Notes under the pieces: generated by a model | Told to the model about the DNA's origin: nothing | The model's database searches: none | What the model saw: only the letters and a program-made list of their open reading frames with translations | In this document: positions 11,895 to 22,973 of the stretch, one piece after another | How positions within the stretch are numbered: the stretch's first letter is position 1 | Layout: every line of letters starts with the position of its first letter | Source of the DNA: Climacium dendroides | Lineage: Eukaryota; Streptophyta; Bryopsida; Hypnales; Climaciaceae | Length of the DNA: 64,000 nt | NCBI GenBank assembly: GCA_950106755.1 | Contig: OX467087.1 | Coordinates: 10,668,047-10,732,046, forward strand | Direction of reading: 5' to 3' | Translations under genes and position numbers: made by a program

Positions 11895-12940
11895 AGAAGA
11901 ATTGCAAGGAAACATTCCTTGTAAATAGTGTAGATTGAAAAGTGTATAAGATTTTTATGAAGTAATGAGAAAGCTTTGAGCAATTTGATGTCTACTAACC
12001 AAACTTTTTCTCCAACGAAAAGTGCTTTCAATTTTTAAAAATTTGTCCCCATCCTTCAGGCTTGAAATTGTCCGCTTTTCATGGTGTACGAGCCAAGTGC
12101 AATGTTGCACCCCCTAAGTGCAAAAATGCCTAATTCAATGTTCCTAGCCCTTTGAGGGTTTATGATGGACAATGAATTTCATTATAAAACGACCTCTTTA
12201 CCCTTCATTCCTACAAATGACAATGAAGCAATCCCTTTATTTTGCCAACAAATTTTTTCTTGATAGTGGATGGTAAAATAAAATCCATTGGTATGTTACT
12301 CAATGGATTCTTTGAATTTTTAATAAACCATCTATTTATATTTATTTGTAAACTTGTTTGTTTGGTTTAGAATTAACCAAAATATGGGGTGCATTACAAA
12401 TGTTTTGCCACTATCCTAGTACTAAAGCTTATTTTAATTCCCCATAATGTGTGGAATAATGAACTTTGTAGATGAGGATTCAAAGAGAGGAAAACACAAC
12501 CCATCAGGAGATTAAAGAATGTTATGCAACCACAAGGAATGCTTTGAAACTATAGGGTAGAAACTCACTTAGTGCATGGTACAAGACTATGAAATAAGAG
12601 AGGTTTATGCATTTAGAGAAGTGTAATGAATGGTCACCTAATAGATGTCAACTTCCAATACTAGTTTTCAAAAAATGTCCTTACAAAATGTCCTACCACC
12701 TTACAAGCTCCATAATTGACAATTATGCACTAACTCAAGATGCACAAAAAGAGGTTTTACCACTACTTTGTTTTGATATTTTTCGTTCACCTACTAAAAG
12801 AAGAAGCCAATGTTTGAAAGCACTTCAAGCATCACTGACTTTCTTGGGGATCTACATCTAGAGTAATTGTCTGTACTACATCTAAACTAATTGCCTGTAA
12901 AGTAGAGCAATTTGGCAAAACCGCAAAGCACCGAGTATTA
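11895..12940. other. Intergenic, no recognised gene
   Basis: AT-rich. An 84-aa ORF at 12607-12861 has no family resemblance and no supporting context. The right end meets the conserved upstream unit of the LRR gene. Confidence 0.35.
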
Positions 12941-12942
12941 TA

Positions 12943-13925
12943 CTGCCCGTCACCACCAAAGTCCGAGCCTTGTGCGTTGACAGAACCAACTTCTTCAACA
13001 CATTATTCAATAGCAGCACGGCAGCTCACTGCGGCATGATTCCAACGCAGCGTCCCCAATTGCTGGAACTCTAACCAGTGCACTCTAACCATTGCGCCTG
13101 GCCAATGTTCAACAGAATATCTGCCAAACAAATTAAAAAATGTTCATCTGAAGCTTCTTCCCCGCATCACATGTATTTGCTCTATCGACTTCTCAGACGT
13201 CCCGCAGATCGATGCGCATAGTGTCTTCCAAACCAGTGAAAAAGAAAACATAAAAATCATTGAATTTCAAAACGACAAGATGAAAGCTTGAAAGTGCTTC
13301 TCTAAATATTTCACGGAAACTTTCTGAGAGTAGTATACTAGGAGCAATAACCGATGTGCTGACTTAGGAAACTGGTTGACAAAATTCTTGGGGGAGTTCC
13401 AAGCTCCCCGGACTGAAGTGTGGATTCGCATGTAAATTTTGCAATGTTCTTACGAATCGTTACCGCCACTCACCTTCACTTCACCTCTCCGATTTGTTTT
13501 TTTGGGCTCAAACTGAAACGAGTCTCCATTGCAAGGAAGTGTGTTACACCGACTTTCACCTCTGATCGAATTATTGTGTTGCTGATCGATGTAAGCTGCA
13601 TTGTCAACTGGTAGAGCAGAATTGTTACTTAAGGTCAAGAGTCATTCATACAAGCCACAGATTTCTGCTTTTGGTTCCGCGGCTGAGAGTTTCCAGAACT
13701 CGTAATTGCCAACGCCATGGATAAGCTCTGGTGATAGTTGAATCCAATTGACGTGCTGCGCGCTGTATGTTTTCTTTGGGACCTCAATCTTTTCCAAGGA
13801 TCCCTGCGACGGAGCTTGTGTTTGTTACCATCTGATTTCTGTCGGTAGCTTATTGTTCCCTGACTAGTTTGCAACCCTTGTTCCAGTACGTTGAGCTCGA
13901 GGGCATTCAATTGCACGGATCCAGC
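12943..13925 (+). promoter_or_regulatory. Upstream unit of LRR-RLP copy 1 (one of three copies)
   Basis: About 700 bp starting near GTCACCACCAAAGTCCGAGC is repeated upstream of the deleted copy (20222-20852) and of LRR copy 2 (40584-41300). Beyond it, about 280 further bases up to the ATG are shared with copy 2. Conservation of this block across three copies suggests it travelled with the gene as promoter plus 5' leader. ORFs read through it are not genes: the same block also translates upstream of the deleted copy. No clear TATA box was identified. Confidence 0.55.
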
Positions 13926-16900
13926 ATGAAGGGAACTGGCGTTCCATCTTTGCTGATCACGCTCTCTCTGTTCTGTTTGCTGAGAACGACGACGGGGGTG
14001 TTTTCCGCACCCAGCGTCGCCGATCACCGTTTGGAAACTCACCTCATGGAATGGAAGACTCTGTCCACGGGCGAGCGAGTGAGCTCTCCCGAGAAGATGC
14101 ACCTTCATTACATGCAAACCTGGAAACGAAAAACCGCCGAAGCGAGCGCTCAACAGTGGCGAGCGAAGCGTGTTGCCATAGCCAGCGAATCTCACAGCAG
14201 GAGGCTTTCCAACAGCAGGAGCCTCGTGGCTGTCAACACCACCACCGAGGTGGAGGCACTCCTCGCCTTCCGAAGCGCCATTCCAACGGACCCCACTGGA
14301 GCCCTCACCAATTGGACTTTGGAAAACGAGGCCTCGCACTGCTCCACTTGGAAAGGGGTCACTTGTGACGATTATGGGCAAGTGACAGATATTGAGCTTC
14401 AAGATTTAGGGTTGAACGGCACAATCTCTCCCTCGATAGGCGACCTTGCGCATTTGGCGACTCTCAACCTCAGTGGGAGCAGCTTGTGGGGCGCCATTCC
14501 CTCCGCGTTGGGACTGTGCCAGAATCTTTCGGTGCTGGATTTGAGTCAAAACTCCCTCGGGGGGCAGGTCCCTGCGGAGCTTTTCACGTTGCCGAGGCTG
14601 GAGATTCTGTGGCTTTCGAATAACACCATTTCTGGTCGTCTTCCTGAAGTTGTAGATGCGAATGGATGCCAGAGTTTGACGAACTTATGGATCGACAACA
14701 GTGAAATCTCTGGAACCCTTCCAAGCAGCTTGAGTAAATGTCAGAATTTGAAGCTTGTATCGTTCACGAACAATCATTTGAATGGAAGCATTCCTGCAGC
14801 TCTTGGTGACTTGCATCAACTCCAAGAGTTGTGGTTGGATAGCAACAGCTTCTCAGGTGAGTCTCGAAGTACATTGATTTTGACTTGTAAGGAGGATTTC
14901 AAGTGGAATTTGTGCAGCTTCGTGATATCGTCGTGTTACTTTCTTGATTCCGCACAGCATTATTTCATTGCCAGTGATGCATCGGATTACTTACAGTTCC
15001 TTCTGGGAAAATATTTGGATGTGGCCGAAGGTGCTAATAGGCTACGGTACGCAGTGTTTTTCGGTCTAGACTGAAAACTAGGCTGATACTCTCCGCGCTA
15101 AATTGTGGTTGCTTTCTGTGATTCGAATATCCACAAAACACCATTTCGTGTTCGCAGGTCACATTCCAAGTGAATTGGGGTCGCTGACGAAGCTTCAATG
15201 GCTTATCCTCGAGGCAAACAATCTCGGTGGCGAAATTCCTCCGTTCCTTGGAACTCTAAGCGAGTTGCTAGTGCTGAATTTGAAAACCAACAATCTGACA
15301 GGCCCTATTCCCCCTTTCCTGGGAAATTGTACATCCCTAGTCAAACTGAAGTTGGGGTACAACAAACTCACTGGAACTTTACCCAAAGAACTTGGAAACT
15401 TGAGCAATATCACACTGTTCGGCTTTGAGTACAACTGGCAGCTCACGGGCCCTGTTCCGGGCTTTCTTTCCAAGTGTTCCAAGTTGGAAGTCTTGTTCCT
15501 CGGTGCTTGTGGTTTCACAAGCATAGCCCCAGAGATATGGAGCCTGAAAAGTTTGGAACAAATAGCCCTCTTTTCAAACAATCTGACTGGGATGCTGCTA
15601 CTAGATGTCGGAAACTGCAGCAGCCTTACCTGGTTGGATCTCGGTTGGTATCCCAACAGATTGACTGGTTCCATCCCACCGACGTTAGGACTGCTGACAA
15701 ACCTTTCCACCTTGAGTCTTGCGATGAACTTATTCACTGGAGAAATACCACGAGAGCTTGGAAACCTAAAGCACCTTGACACTCTGTGGTTGGGAAGAAA
15801 TTATGATTTAAGCGGTTCTATCCCCAGAGAAATTTCCAACTTGACAACCTTGGAGGACATTGATTTTGGGTTCTGCAACTTAAGTGGAGCTATTCCGGAT
15901 GATTTATTCACGAACAACCTCAACATCTGGAGACTCCTATTGAACAACAACCTCTTGACTGGACAGCTGCCCTCTACTGTGGGCAAACTCCAATATCTTG
16001 AAACTTTATATCTCCAATACAACATGTTCAGTGGTGACATTCCGACTGAAATTGGAGGCTGCTCAAGTCTTAAAGACATGGTGTTGTCAAACAACCAATT
16101 CAGTGGAGCTGTTCCTGGAAGTATTGGCAAGTTGTCTAACCTTCAAGCCACGTTGGATCTGTCACAAAACTTCCTTACTGGCAACTTGCCACTTGGCCTC
16201 GGCAACTTGACCAAGCTGCAGAGGCTTATACTAGCCACAAATGTATTGAATGGCACCATTCCTGAGGATTTGGGAGAGTGTGTATCTTTGAATCAGTTTG
16301 ACTTGTCAAGCAATTATTTCACAGGTGGTATTCCAAAGTTTTTGGGCAACTTTTCTAGTCTAGTGACTTTGGATTTATCAAACAATACGCTCAACGACGA
16401 TGCCGTTGCTCTATCAAGTCTTAACCAGTGTCCGAAACTGGAAACTCTCATGGTCGGACCAAACAATATCTATGGATCTCTGCCTGTGAACTTCACCAGG
16501 TGGCCAAGTTTGAAATATTTTTCGGTGACAGGCAACAAACTAACAGGAGAAATTCCTGCTTCCTTTGGGAGCATCAACTCGAGCCTTCAGCTCGTGGATT
16601 TCAGCCAAAACAAGTTTACAGGAGGATTCCCTTCCCAGGTGGATGGCTCTTATCTGTCTGAGCTTCGAGTCCTTTTGTTTTCCCACAATGAGATTGAAGG
16701 ATCCATTCCTTCATGGTTTGGAAACTTGAAGAGCTTGCAAGTGTTGGACTTGTCGTTCAACAAGCTCAGCGGTTCCATACCTCCAAACTTCGGTAATTTG
16801 GACGGATACAAAATACCAGTGACCGACTCTGCAGGTTCACCAGCTGCATCTTTTACTTTAAACGACAGTTTAAATTTGACGTTCAGAGGAGATACAGTGA

Positions 16901-17487
16901 CATATTCTTATATTCTGCAGGCAACCACGTTTATGGACCTGTCTTCAAATGCGTTGCAGGGAGAGATTCCCCTGGGAATTGCAGAACTGGTTGGTATGAA
17001 ATATCTGACTTTATCGAACAATAGTTTCGATGGAAACCTTTGGGCAGCTGTTCAGAGCATGACGGCCTTGGAAACTCTTGATGTGTCCCAAAATAATCTC
17101 AGTGGACCCCTTCCTCCAGCGGTACCATCTTCCTTGAGCACATTCAAAGTGTTCCTTAACAATTTTAGCGGCGCTATTCCCTCTGGAGGCCAGTATGATT
17201 CATTTTCGAGCAACGATTACTTGCCAGGGAATCCGAGTTTGTGTGGAAACGTGATACAGAGGCCATGTGTTGTTGAAAATGTGGATTCTGTCCATAACCA
17301 AATGAGGGTCTCGGATTACATTTCATTCCCGGGTTTCGGAATTGGAGCAGCTGGAGGCTTCTGCATGGTGGCCATGACAGCTCTCCTTTGGGCCCGAGCT
17401 CGTGTCTTTGTACTTGGAGCTGCTGAGAGGAGAAGAGCGACCGCCAAGGTCCAACCTGCTTATGGCTTGTTCCGTCACAAATTTTGA
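13926..17487 (+). CDS. LRR receptor-like protein, copy 1 (1086 aa, two exons)
   Basis: Exons are 13926-14856 and 15158-17487. The 301-bp phase-1 intron (CAG/GTGAGT ... CGCAG/GT) restores an unbroken LRR at the junction. The ATG at 13926 is chosen because it is conserved in the second copy and directly precedes a signal peptide; the frame extends upstream without another ATG. In order: signal peptide (1 to about 25), an unusual basic segment of about 75 residues, an LRRNT-like region with a Cys-Ser-Thr-Trp motif, about 33 plant-type LRRs, a non-LRR island of about 45 residues after roughly LRR 29 (it includes YSYILQATT), four more LRRs, a Cys-containing C-cap, one transmembrane helix and a short basic tail. 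There is no kinase domain. The island followed by four LRRs is the arrangement known from RLPs, BRI1 and PSKR, so a plasma-membrane receptor needing a kinase partner is inferred. Ligand unknown. Confidence 0.9.
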
Positions 17488-18296
17488 AGGTCTAAAATCC
17501 TATTCTTGATGTCAGCGTTGGTAGTTTTTCTTTTTCTTTATGTAACAAGTGTGTTTCTCAAGAGTAGATTTACGGAGCATCTGAAATTTCTTTGTTCATA
17601 TGTTTTGAGGTTTGTTAAATATTTTAGGGATTGGGGTGTAAATATCCGTAACTGTCTAATATTTTTCCGCGTTGGCTGAAATTGCTGGCTGTGCAGCGAA
17701 CCTATGTTGTATTCCTCAGGGAACCTGAAAGCATTAGGGTCTTTAGAGCACTGATCTAGAAGCATTTTTTCCATGTGTTAGAGCTTAGAGAAAGCTTAGT
17801 TGACATATGAGTGTATGTTCTACTAGTGTACTATAGGTCGCTTTACCTCCGGGGAGGACTCGTCTTTTCAAGAACTGCCAGTGACTGAGTGAGACTCCCA
17901 AATATTATGATATCGCAAATTTTAATCAACTTCAGGAGTCCAGTCCGGTTAGTGAGATTATAAAGAGAATCGTGTCGTATTGCAAAGCAGAATTTATGGT
18001 CTTCTTGCACGTAGTTTGGCATCTATTGCTGAGTGGCTTTGTAACATTCCATCAAGTGATTATTCAAATACAAGTGGCATGCACCCCTATCACAGACTGC
18101 AAAACAACGAAGCTACTCTTTACAAATGAATCTATCATTATACTTCTCTACATTGGTGGACACCAGAACTCACATGCATTGAGCGACTTTGCAAAACATC
18201 TCAAAGGTACAAAAGAACTAGAGACGAACTCATAAAGTGACCAGATTCACCAACATTCTGCAGAATTTGCAACAAACTCTCTTAGGCATCCAATGA
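17488..18296. repeat. 3' flank of LRR-RLP copy 1, shared with the other copies
   Basis: This downstream DNA aligns with 21300-21840 and with 45138-47425. Shared landmarks are GGTGTAAATAT, TTGGCTGAAATTGCTGGCTG, a TTACCTCCGGGGA word and CAACTTCAGGAGTC. It is useful as an empty-site reference: the copy-2 flank carries three insertions that are absent here. No gene is visible. Confidence 0.6.
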
Positions 18297-20221
18297 TTAC
18301 CCACATTCACAGACTTCACATTCCCAAGCTTTTGTCTTCTCAGCTGCCCCAAACACAAAGTTCCGAGCAGGGGCCCAAAGAAGAGCTGTCGTGGCCATAA
18401 TGCAGAAGCCACGGGGTGCTCTAATTCCAAAACCCGGGAATGAAATGTAATCCGAGGCCCTAATTTTGTTATGGAGAGAATCCACATTCTCACCAGCACA
18501 TGGCCTCCTCACCAGGTTTCCGCACAAGTCTGGATTCCCTGGCAAATAAGGGTTGATTGGTAATGTATCATACTGGCCCTCAGAGGGAATAACAACGCTA
18601 CAATTGTTGACAAACACTGTGAACGTGCTTAAGGAAGATGGCAACGCTGGACGAAGGAGTCCACTGAGATTATTTTGGGACAAGTCGAGAGTTTCCAAGG
18701 CCTTCAAGTTCTGAACAAATGTCCATAAGGTGGAGGTGTGATGTCAGTGGATTGCACTTTGGACCCATCCAAATTACCAAAGTTTTTGGGAATGGAAACA
18801 TTGAGCTTGTTGAAGGACAAGTCCAGCACTTCCAAGCTCCTCGAAATTCCAAACCATGAAGGAATTAATCCTTCAGTCTCATTTTGGGAAAACAAATGCA
18901 CACGAAGTTCTGAGAGCCATCCACTCGGGCAAGGAATTCTCCCGAGTGTAAACTTGTATCGTCTAAAATCCACAAGCACAAGGCTAGAGTTGATGCTTCC
19001 AAAGCTTTGGGGGATGGAAACAGTGAGCTTATTGATGGAAACAGTGAGCACTACAAGAGAAAGCAGTGATTGCAACAGAGTTGCAATTCATTTGCAATGG
19101 TTTTGCAGTGGATTGATGTGTAATGGAACTTAGTTTGGATCTTAGAAAAGAAATAATCCATTGCAAAAGCATTGCAAATTTGTAATCAATGAATGGTAAA
19201 AGTCTTGGACAAAGAATCCATGCTATAGTATTCTAAAAGTGTTGTAAATTGAAAATGCAAAATCATGTAAGAAACTATTGCAAAAGTGTTGCAATAATCA
19301 TTGCAAAAAAATATGTAATTACATATAATCAATACGATTCTTAGATTTGGGAGTCTCAAATCTAACTGAAATGTAGATTTCAAGTTTCAATCTCAATAAT
19401 TTGTACATTTTAGAATTTTGATCTAGACAATTTCTAGATTTCAAGAGTTCAAAATGTTAGTAATATGTACATTTCACTTAATTAAAAATTTCATAATTTC
19501 ACATACTACGAAATTTTAAAGATTCTATGGTACACCAAACCTTGAAATGGATGAAATTCCCTTTACTGGATTTTGACAACTTACAACTCTTATGTGTTCA
19601 ACCTCATAGTACCCTTGACTATCAATATGGGACATTGCAAACGCTAGTGTAGATGTACCATTGTAGTGCCAATGCAAATACACACTTTGCAAAACCATTG
19701 CAAAGTCATTCAAAAAAAATTGCGGGCATTGCAAAACCATTGCAGAAACTGTTGCAAACTGTACACTCTCTTGTAGTGGAGCTTGTTGTAGGAATCGCTC
19801 TGTTATCTTGTTGCTGGTAAACAGAAAAAAAAATTCAAACTTCGCCACTTGGTGAAGTACACAGGTAAAGATTCAAGTCAATTGTTTTGCCCTACCAGGA
19901 GAGTTTCCAGTTTTGAACACTGGATTAAGACTCGATGAAACAAGAGCTCCGCCGTTGAGCCTGTTGTTTGATAAATCCAAAGTCACTAGACCAGAAAAGT
20001 TACCCAGAAACTTTGGAACACCGCATGTTTGTGAAACAATTGCTGGATAAGTCAAACAGTTTCAACGATGAACACCCTCCCAAATATTCAATCCATTTGC
20101 GAACAGGTCAAGCTCAAGCTCGGACAAGTTGCCGAGGTCGAGAGGGAGGTTGCCAGTAAGGTAGTTTTGCGAGAGCCCACAGAGTGTCCAGGTGCTCAAG
20201 AATTCCAAGCTCTGGGTGTTC
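18297..20221 (-). pseudogene. LRR-RLP pseudogene 1, inverted and tail-to-tail with copy 1
   Basis: The minus strand encodes the C-terminal part of the same LRR-RLP: last LRRs, the DYISFPGFGI transmembrane lead-in and the ALLWAPAR stretch at 18297-18707, then further-upstream LRRs at 18704-19040 and, beyond an inserted CACTA element (19049-19778), at 19790-20221. Identity to copy 1 is about three quarters over the C-terminal 118 residues by eye. Most of the island is missing, there are several frameshifts, and the N-terminal half is absent: homology stops where the next upstream unit begins. It lies convergent with the intact gene, separated by about 800 bp, so readthrough of copy 1 would transcribe its antisense strand. 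Confidence 0.85.
19049..19778. mobile_element. Non-autonomous CACTA element (730 bp) in LRR pseudogene 1
   Basis: The left end is CACTACAAGAGA and the right end is its inverse TCTCTTGTAGTG. A 3-bp target duplication GAG flanks it (19046-19048 and 19779-19781). CACTACAAGA termini plus a 3-bp duplication define the En/Spm (CACTA) superfamily. The interior has no transposase, but many TTGCAA words in both subterminal zones, as expected for transposase-binding repeats. It splits the LRR pseudogene, so insertion came after the duplication. Confidence 0.85.
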
Positions 20222-20852
20222 CGAGCCTTGTGCGTTGACAGAATCGACTTCAACACATTATTCAATAGCAGCACGGCAGCTCACTGCGGCATGATTCCAA
20301 CGCAGCGTCCCCAATTGCTGGAACTCTAACCAGTGCACTCTAACCATTGCGCCTGGCCAATGTTCAACAGAATATGTGCCAAACAAATTAAAAAATGTTC
20401 ATCTGAAGCTTCTTCCCCGCATCACATGTATTTGCTCTATCGACTTCTCAGACGTCCCGCAGATCGATGCGCATAGTGTCTTCCAAACCAGTGAAAAAGA
20501 AAACAAAAAAATCATTGAATTTCAAAACGACTAGATGAAAGCTTGAAAGTGCTTCTCTAAATATTTCGCGGAAACTTTCTGAGAATAGTGTACTAGGAGC
20601 AATAACCGACGTGCTGACATATGAAGCTGGTTGACAAATTCTTGGGGATTTCCAAGCTCCCCGAACTGAAGTGTGGATTCGCATGTTAATTTTGCAAAGT
20701 TCTTACAAATCATTGCCGCCACTCACTTTCACTTCACCTTTCCGATTTGTTTTTTTGGAACTGAAACGAATCCCGGCCCAATTGCAAGAAAACTGTGTGT
20801 TACACCGACTTTCACCTCTGATCGAATTTTTCTGTTGCTGACTTCCGTCAAC
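20222..20852 (+). promoter_or_regulatory. Second copy of the LRR upstream unit
   Basis: This block is collinear with 12943-13640 and 40584-41300, including the CGGCAGCTCACTGCGGC word and the CATCACATGTATTTGCTC word shared with copy 1. It joins directly to the 3' part of an LRR gene at about 20852, after CTTCCGTCAAC. Confidence 0.6.
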
Positions 20853-21290
20853 GTGTATGGAGATGCGTTGCAGGGGGAGATTCCCGTAGGGCTTGCAGTT
20901 CTGGTTGGTATGAAATATCTGAATTTATCGAACAATAGATTCGATGGAAACCTTTGGGCAGCTGTTCAGAACTTGACGGTCTTGGAAATTCTTGACGTGT
21001 CCCAAAATAATCTCAGTGGACCCCTTCCTCCAGCGTTGCCACCTTCCTTGACAACATTCAATGTGTTCCTTAACAACTTTAGCGGTGCTATTCCCTCTGG
21101 GGGCGAGTATGATACATTTCCATCCCAATATTATTTGCCAGGGAATCCGGGTTTGTGTGGAAGGGTGATTACAGAGGTTTGTGTGTGCTGGTGAGGATGT
21201 GGATTCCCGGGATTCTATGGATTCTCTGTGTAACCAAATTAGGGTCTCGGATTACATTTCATTCCCGGTTATGACTTGTTCCGTCCGAGA
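20853..21290 (+). pseudogene. LRR-RLP pseudogene 2 (internally deleted; upstream unit fused to the 3' end)
   Basis: After the upstream unit, the sequence jumps to the equivalent of copy-1 position about 16950: the ALQGEIP repeat, the SQNNLSG repeat, the NNFSGAIPSGG repeat and the LPGNPGLCG C-cap. The signal peptide, about 29 LRRs and the intron are lost in a single deletion. The frame stays open from non-ATG codons in the upstream unit to a stop at 21194, inside the C-cap; the transmembrane segment beyond that is shifted out of frame and then truncated. No ATG with a signal sequence is available. It could be transcribed from the retained upstream unit. Confidence 0.85.
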
Positions 21291-21844
21291 AACTAACGAA
21301 TGTTGAAGGTCTGAAAAGCTATTCTTGATGTTCAGCGTTGGTAGTTTTTCTTTTTCCTTATGTAACAAATGTGTTTTTCAAAATTAGATTTACGGAGCAT
21401 CTGAAATTTCTTTGTTCATATGTTTTCAGCTTTGTTAAATATTTTAGGGTTTTAGGGTTTAGGGTGTAAATATGCGTAGCTGTCTAATAATTCTTAGAGT
21501 TGGCTGAAATTGCTGGCTGTGCAATGCACATAATTATGTTGTATTCCTCGGGGAACGTGATAGCATTAGAATCTCTAGGATACTGATCTAGGAGCATTGT
21601 GTCCATGTGTAGGAGCTTAGAGAAAGCTGAGTTGACATATGAATTGGATGCTTCACCTGAGTGTATGTACTGTACAATCCTGCACTCTTTACCTCCGGGG
21701 ACGACTCGTCTTTTCAAAAACTACCAGTGATCGAGTTCGACTCTCAAATCTTATGATATCACAAAATTTTAATCAACTTCAGGAGTCCAATCAGGTTTTT
21801 GAGATTGGCATGAAAATCGTGTCGTATTGCAAAGCAGTGTAAAA
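21291..21844. repeat. 3' flank of LRR pseudogene 2
   Basis: Aligned with 17470-17990 and with 45138 onward; it contains the GGTGTAAATAT and TTACCTCCGGGGA landmarks. No gene is visible. It joins pseudogene 3 at about 21845. Confidence 0.6.
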
Positions 21845-22973
21845 CTCATGCTCTGTTTTAAAGGAAAAGCGGAAAAAACAAAACCTGGTGAAGTTGTGAT
21901 GTCAGTGGATTGCACTTTGGGCCCATCCAAATTACCAAAGTTTTGGGGGATGGAAACAGTGAGCTCGTTGAAGGACAAGGCCAACACTTGCAAGCTCCGC
22001 GAGTTTCCAAACCATGAAGGAATTGATCCTTCAATCTCATTGTGGGAAACCAAAAGGACACGAAGCTCAGAGAGATGAGAGCCATCCACTCGGGCAAGGA
22101 ATTCTCCCGAGTGTAAAATTGTTTCTTCTAAAATCCACGAGCACAAGGCTAGAGTTCATGCTTCCAAAAGGAAGCATGAATCCCTCCTGTTATCTTGTTG
22201 CTGGTAACAGAAAAATATTTCAAACTTCGCCACTTGGTGAAGTACACAGTTAAAGATCCAGAGCAACTGTTTTGCCCTACCAGGAGAGTTTCCAGTTTTG
22301 AACACTGGATAAGACTCGATGAAGCAATAGCTTCGTCGTTGAGCGTATTGTTTGATATATCCGAAATCACTAGACAAGAAAAGTTGTCCAGAAACTTTGG
22401 AAGACTGTACCACCTGTGAAGCAATTGCTGAATATGTCGAACAGTTCCAACGATAAAACACCCATCCAAATCGACGGGAACGGTACCATTCAATCCATAT
22501 GCGGACAGGTCAAGCTCTTGAAGCTTGGTCAAATTGCCGAGGCCGAGTGGCCGGTTCCAGTAAGGAAGTTTTGTGCAAGCCACAGAGTGTCCAGGTGCTC
22601 AAGATTTCCAAGCTCTGTCGGTATTCCTCCGGTGAATCAATTCATCTTAGGCTGAGTGCGGTAAGGTCTGTCAGCATTCCGAAAGTAGGTGGAGTGCAAA
22701 CCTGTCAATCTGCTGAGTTACCAACCAAGATTCCACAGGGGTCTCATATTCAGTTCCCGGTGTTAAATTTCCCGGTGAGTCCCACTTTCCCCGGTGTTTT
22801 CCCGGTGTTCCCAGTGTACGACACACAAGGGAAAAGTGGGACTCACCGGGAATTTAAACACCGGGAACTGAATATGAGTTTCCTGTGTTCAACCTTGTAA
22901 GACTGGTGCAATTTCCAATTTCCAATCGCAGCTCCCCAGTCAGCTACGTGGGTGTTCTCGTCTGGCAAGCGTC
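21845..22973 (-). pseudogene. LRR-RLP pseudogene 3 (inverted fragment)
   Basis: The minus strand encodes LRRs equivalent to the middle and later part of copy 1. Landmarks are IPSWFGN, PKFLDNFSCLV, SKLETLLVGQN and PLGLGNLTKLQ. It shares with pseudogene 1 the loss of the island (both read KVQSTDIT at that place), so the two may descend from one defective ancestor. There are frameshifts near 22150-22160 and a deletion near 22585, where the DTLWL repeat joins directly to the QNFLTG repeat. A 154-bp MITE sits at 22734-22887, and coding similarity resumes beyond it (GNCTSLTRL-like). The Copia element begins at its distal end. Confidence 0.8.
22734..22887. mobile_element. 154-bp hairpin MITE with CACAGG ends and 3-bp target duplication
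   Basis: The two halves are nearly perfect inverted copies: each end reads CACAGG, three variable bases, then CTCATATTCAGTTCCCGG inward, and the arms run about 59 bp. It is flanked by TTC on both sides (22731-22733 and 22888-22890). Removing the element and one TTC gives, on the minus strand, GGTTGAATCTTGGTTGG, which aligns with GGTTGGATCTCGGTTGG at the same place in intact copy 1, so the insertion is confirmed by a paralogous empty site. CAC-type ends with a 3-bp duplication suggest a CACTA-related element. Confidence 0.85.

Noticed and set aside
12607..12861. 84-aa plus-strand ORF
   Set aside because: It begins with an ATG but shows no motif or conserved context; AT-rich composition makes chance likely.
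13420..13614. Small ORF in the LRR upstream unit, also readable at 20673
   Set aside because: It starts at a non-ATG codon and is a read-through of the repeated upstream unit; it carries no motif, and its frame differs by indels between copies.
15195..15782. 195-aa minus-strand ORF opposite LRR exon 2
   Set aside because: It is a mirror of the LRR coding periodicity; the same shadow appears over the second copy.
20310..20375. tRNA-like A-box and B-box words on the minus strand of the LRR upstream units
   Set aside because: GGCGCAATGGTTAGAG and GTTGGAATC are at tRNA-like spacing, but no acceptor stem pairs and the third copy is mutated; at most a tRNA-derived relic.
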